Assembly (NCBI GenBank): GCA_007119005.1
Contig: SKQM01000056.1
Coordinates: forward strand, 1 to 7,369
Direction of reading: 5' to 3'
Source of the DNA: Thioalkalivibrio sp.
GTDB taxonomy: Bacteria; Pseudomonadota; Gammaproteobacteria; Ectothiorhodospirales; Ectothiorhodospiraceae
Length of the DNA stretch: 7,369 nucleotides
In this document: positions 5,735 through 7,369 of the stretch, piece after piece
How the letters are laid out: every line of letters starts with the position of its first letter
Position numbering within the stretch: position 1 is the stretch's first letter
Notes under the pieces: generated by a model
The model's database searches: none
What the model was told of the DNA's origin: nothing
The model's input: the letters and a program-made list of their open reading frames with translations, nothing else
Program-made: the position numbers and the translations under genes

Positions 5735-5763
5735 ATTCTGTGTGCTGACACACGGGTTTACAA
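5735..5763 (-). promoter_or_regulatory. Probable sigma-70 promoter of tRNA-Ser
   Basis: Read on the minus strand: TTGTAA (−35, complement of 5758–5763; 4 of 6 matches), a 17-base spacer, and CAGAAT (−10, complement of 5735–5740; 4 of 6). The next bases, AAGCGCCTC, place the start a few bases before the mature tRNA 5' end. The GC-rich stretch after the −10 (GCGCC) resembles the discriminators of stringently controlled stable-RNA promoters. Spacing and position are right; the hexamers are only moderate. Confidence 0.5.
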
Positions 5764-5874
5764 GCACGAGCGCTGCAACACATAGATCATCGTCTATCCC
5801 CCGCATTGCCATTTTTCATTGGCTCGGAACCTGATGTGCACATATGCTCGGTTCGCGATGCATTAGCCAAGGTT

Positions 5875-5880
5875 TATACT
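5875..5880 (+). promoter_or_regulatory. −10 hexamer upstream of the SulP gene
   Basis: TATACT matches the −10 consensus at 5 of 6 positions and sits about 135 bases before the SulP start. The bases 16–18 upstream (around TTCGCG at 5852) do not resemble a −35 box, so the promoter would be weak or activator-dependent if real. The predicted start near 5887 falls inside the adjoining dyad. Confidence 0.4.
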
Positions 5881-5900
5881 GCCGGGTCACGACCCGTCAG
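5879..5900. promoter_or_regulatory. 22-base dyad, candidate operator of the SulP gene
   Basis: CTGCCGGGTC and GACCCGTCAG flank a central AC. The arms are inverted repeats matching at 9 of 10 positions, with a perfect inner core CGGGTC-AC-GACCCG at 5883–5896. The dyad overlaps the end of the TATACT hexamer and the predicted transcription start, a typical place for repressor binding. The binding protein is unknown. It could instead act as a short 5' RNA hairpin. Confidence 0.45.
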
Positions 5901-6003
5901 CCATGGTGCGGGGTGCGTTCTCCAGGACTTCGCCCCCGCATGGCCCGAGCAGTTCTCCTGACCACCTTATGCATATGGGGCGGTTGCTATCCAGCCGGAA
6001 TTC

Positions 6004-6007
6004 AAGG
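6004..6007 (+). promoter_or_regulatory. Ribosome binding site deciding the SulP start
   Basis: AAGG with 7 bases to the ATG at 6015 supports this start. The same frame stays open upstream with further ATGs at 5940 and 5844. Confidence 0.5.
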
Positions 6008-6014
6008 TCGCCGA

Positions 6015-7369
6015 ATGAGCCCACTCCTGCTTCGGATCTTTCCCTTCCTGCGCTGGCAACGCCCAAACCAGGACATCCTCAAGGCCGATTTCTCCGCCGG
6101 CCTCGCAGTCGCACTGGTGCTCGTGCCTCAGTCGATGGCCTATGCGCAACTGGCCGGCCTGCCGCCGGTGTACGGGCTGTACGCCGCGTTGCTGCCGGTG
6201 ATCGTCGCCGCACTCTGGGGCTCCTCGAACCACCTGGCCACCGGGCCGGTGGCCGTCGTGTCACTGCTCACCGCCACCGCGCTGATCCCGCTTGCAAGCC
6301 CGGGGTCCGGCGAATTCATCGCATTGGCCATTGTGCTCGCATTCCTGGTCGGCATCATCCAGCTGTCGATGGGCTTGCTGCGCATGGGAGCGCTGGTGAG
6401 TTTCATCTCCCACCCGGTAATCGTCGGCTTCACCAATGCCGCAGCGCTGATCATCGGGCTGTCCCAGCTCAACAAGCTGCTCGGCGTTCCGATCGACACC
6501 AGCGGGCACTTCCTGGTCGGTCTGTGGGGCGTCTTCGGCGAGTTGCCGCGATTGCACCTGCCGACCCTCGCCTTCGGACTGGGCGCGATCCTGATCATGA
6601 TCGTGCTCAAGCGCTTCATCCCGAAGGTTCCCGGAGTGCTGGCCGCGGTGGTGGTGCTGACGCTCCTTAGCTGGACGTTCGGGTTCGAGCGCAAGACCGA
6701 GGTGGACATCGCACAGGTGATGCCGCCCGAAGTGGCGACGCAGATTGCGACCTGGGCAGAACTCAAGGATCGACGGGCCGAGCTCGATACGCAGATCCGC
6801 GAGCGCGAGCCGGAGATCGACATGGCCTCTCCGGCCGAGGCTGCGGCCATCCGGTACGAGGTGGAACTGCTCCGCATCGACTACGACCACGTACAAGCAC
6901 AGATCCGTTCCGTGCACGGAGAATTGCGCGACATCCGGCTGCTGCGGGTGTTGAGCGAGCAGGACGCCCCGGCCAGCTTCGTTGCCGCCGATGCACTCGG
7001 AGCAGAGCAGCAGACCCAGGGTCCGCGCTGGCGCATCGATGGCGTGGACGACTCCACCGTGAAACTGAACGCGGGCGGCAAGGTGGTGGGCAGCATCCCT
7101 GCGGGGCTCCCGACACTCGCGATGCCCGAGCTGAGTGTCACGACGGTTGCCGCCCTGTTCACCGCGGCCTTCGTCATCTCACTGGTCGGCTTCACCGAGG
7201 CCATCGCGATCGCACGGGCGATCGCCGGACGCACCGGACAGCGACTGAACCCGAACCAGGAACTCATCGGGCAGGGTCTGGGCAACCTCGCCGGAAGCTT
7301 CACCCAGGCCTACCCGGTCAGCGGATCGTTCTCGCGCTCGGCGGTCAACCTGAACAGCGGAGGACGCAC
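6015..7369 (+). CDS. SulP-family inorganic anion transporter with a large inserted domain, 3' partial
   Basis: SulP/SLC26 proteins move sulfate, bicarbonate or other anions across the inner membrane, often with Na+ or H+. The 451 visible residues run off the right edge, so the last membrane segments and any C-terminal STAS domain are not seen. Family signatures are intact: DFSAGLAVALVLVPQSMAYAQ (25–45, TM1), LPPVYGLYAA (49–58), ATGPVAVVSLL (75–85, TM3), SHPVIVGFTNAAAL (132–145), VPGVLAAVVVL (205–215), VVGSIPAGLP (357–366), VGFTEAIAIARAIA (391–404, TM8), and NQELIGQGLGNLAGS (414–428) followed by YPVSGSFSRSAVN (TM10 region). The ATG at 6015 places the standard N-terminus (FPFLRW...) correctly and has AAGG upstream. 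Odd feature: about 130 hydrophilic residues (226–355) sit where relatives have a short loop. Substrate is not determinable; sulfate or bicarbonate are the usual ones. It is divergent from tRNA-Ser, with a dyad in its leader. Confidence 0.93.
   Translation, partial: MSPLLLRIFPFLRWQRPNQDILKADFSAGLAVALVLVPQSMAYAQLAGLPPVYGLYAALLPVIVAALWGSSNHLATGPVAVVSLLTATALIPLASPGSGEFIALAIVLAFLVGIIQLSMGLLRMGALVSFISHPVIVGFTNAAALIIGLSQLNKLLGVPIDTSGHFLVGLWGVFGELPRLHLPTLAFGLGAILIMIVLKRFIPKVPGVLAAVVVLTLLSWTFGFERKTEVDIAQVMPPEVATQIATWAELKDRRAELDTQIREREPEIDMASPAEAAAIRYEVELLRIDYDHVQAQIRSVHGELRDIRLLRVLSEQDAPASFVAADALGAEQQTQGPRWRIDGVDDSTVKLNAGGKVVGSIPAGLPTLAMPELSVTTVAALFTAAFVISLVGFTEAIAIARAIAGRTGQRLNPNQELIGQGLGNLAGSFTQAYPVSGSFSRSAVNLNSGGR

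Larger units (their letters stand above)
5764..6014. other. Leader and intergenic region between tRNA-Ser and SulP
   Basis: About 250 bases with no supported gene. It holds the TATACT hexamer, the 22-base dyad, a 10-base palindrome ATGTGCACAT at 5834–5843 about 30 bases upstream of the hexamer, and the SulP ribosome binding site. An uninterrupted reading frame continues upstream of the SulP start, but its codons lack the G/C-ending bias of the gene. Confidence 0.5.

Noticed and set aside
5498..5812. Minus-strand ORF with VAERLNAPVLKTGVPSRG
   Set aside because: It is the sense-strand translation of tRNA-Ser, another recurrent false protein.
5577..5834. + strand ORF with GGEGGIRTHGPREGTPVFKTGAF
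   Set aside because: This is the well-known spurious translation of the complement of a serine tRNA gene; the tRNA explains the conservation.
5903..6670. 255-codon + strand ORF overlapping the SulP start
   Set aside because: It is an Arg/Ala/Gly/His-rich shadow frame of the SulP gene, whose own frame encodes all family motifs.

Overview
The window is GC-rich, densely packed bacterial chromosome. It most resembles a gammaproteobacterium of the Chromatiales/Ectothiorhodospiraceae kind. This rests on three things: the birA–coaX–small membrane protein order, the DUF1840 protein (a beta/gammaproteobacterial family), and strongly G/C-ending codons. It is an inference from gene content; no search was run. 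No CRISPR array, insertion sequence, integrase or phage gene is visible.

Positions 1–3912 hold housekeeping genes. The 3' part of a thioredoxin-like/six-hairpin (DUF255-type) protein enters on the + strand and ends tail-to-tail, with a 4-base overlap, against a minus-strand cluster of three overlapping genes. Read in their own direction these are birA (biotin–protein ligase without the DNA-binding domain), coaX (type III pantothenate kinase) and a short single-pass membrane protein. The last looks like the N-terminal part of the SPOR-domain protein usually found next to birA–coaX, but has no SPOR domain. Divergent from birA is a secreted lytic transglycosylase with an N-terminal DUF4124 module.

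Positions 3959–5288 hold three minus-strand genes: a GlsB/YeaQ-type small membrane protein, a DUF1840 protein just upstream of it (probable two-gene operon), and an unrecognised membrane-anchored protein. The last is the most striking item here. After one transmembrane segment it carries an unbroken 3-4 heptad series of 31 core positions over 106 residues, and 20 of these positions are methionine.

Positions 5289–6014 are mostly non-coding. They contain tRNA-Ser(UGA) on the minus strand with a plausible promoter and a weak downstream hairpin-plus-U-tract, a doubtful 41-codon ORF, and the leader of the next gene. That leader has a TATACT −10 hexamer overlapping a 22-base near-perfect dyad, which could be an operator.

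From 6015 to the right edge runs a SulP-family anion transporter, cut by the window end. Between its seventh and eighth transmembrane regions it carries about 130 extra hydrophilic residues, predicted as a helical hairpin followed by a small strand-rich stretch. Typical SulP proteins have only a short loop there.

The two best candidates for something undescribed are the methionine-cored coiled-coil protein and the insert-bearing SulP transporter with its dyad-marked leader. Nothing in the sequence links the two functionally.
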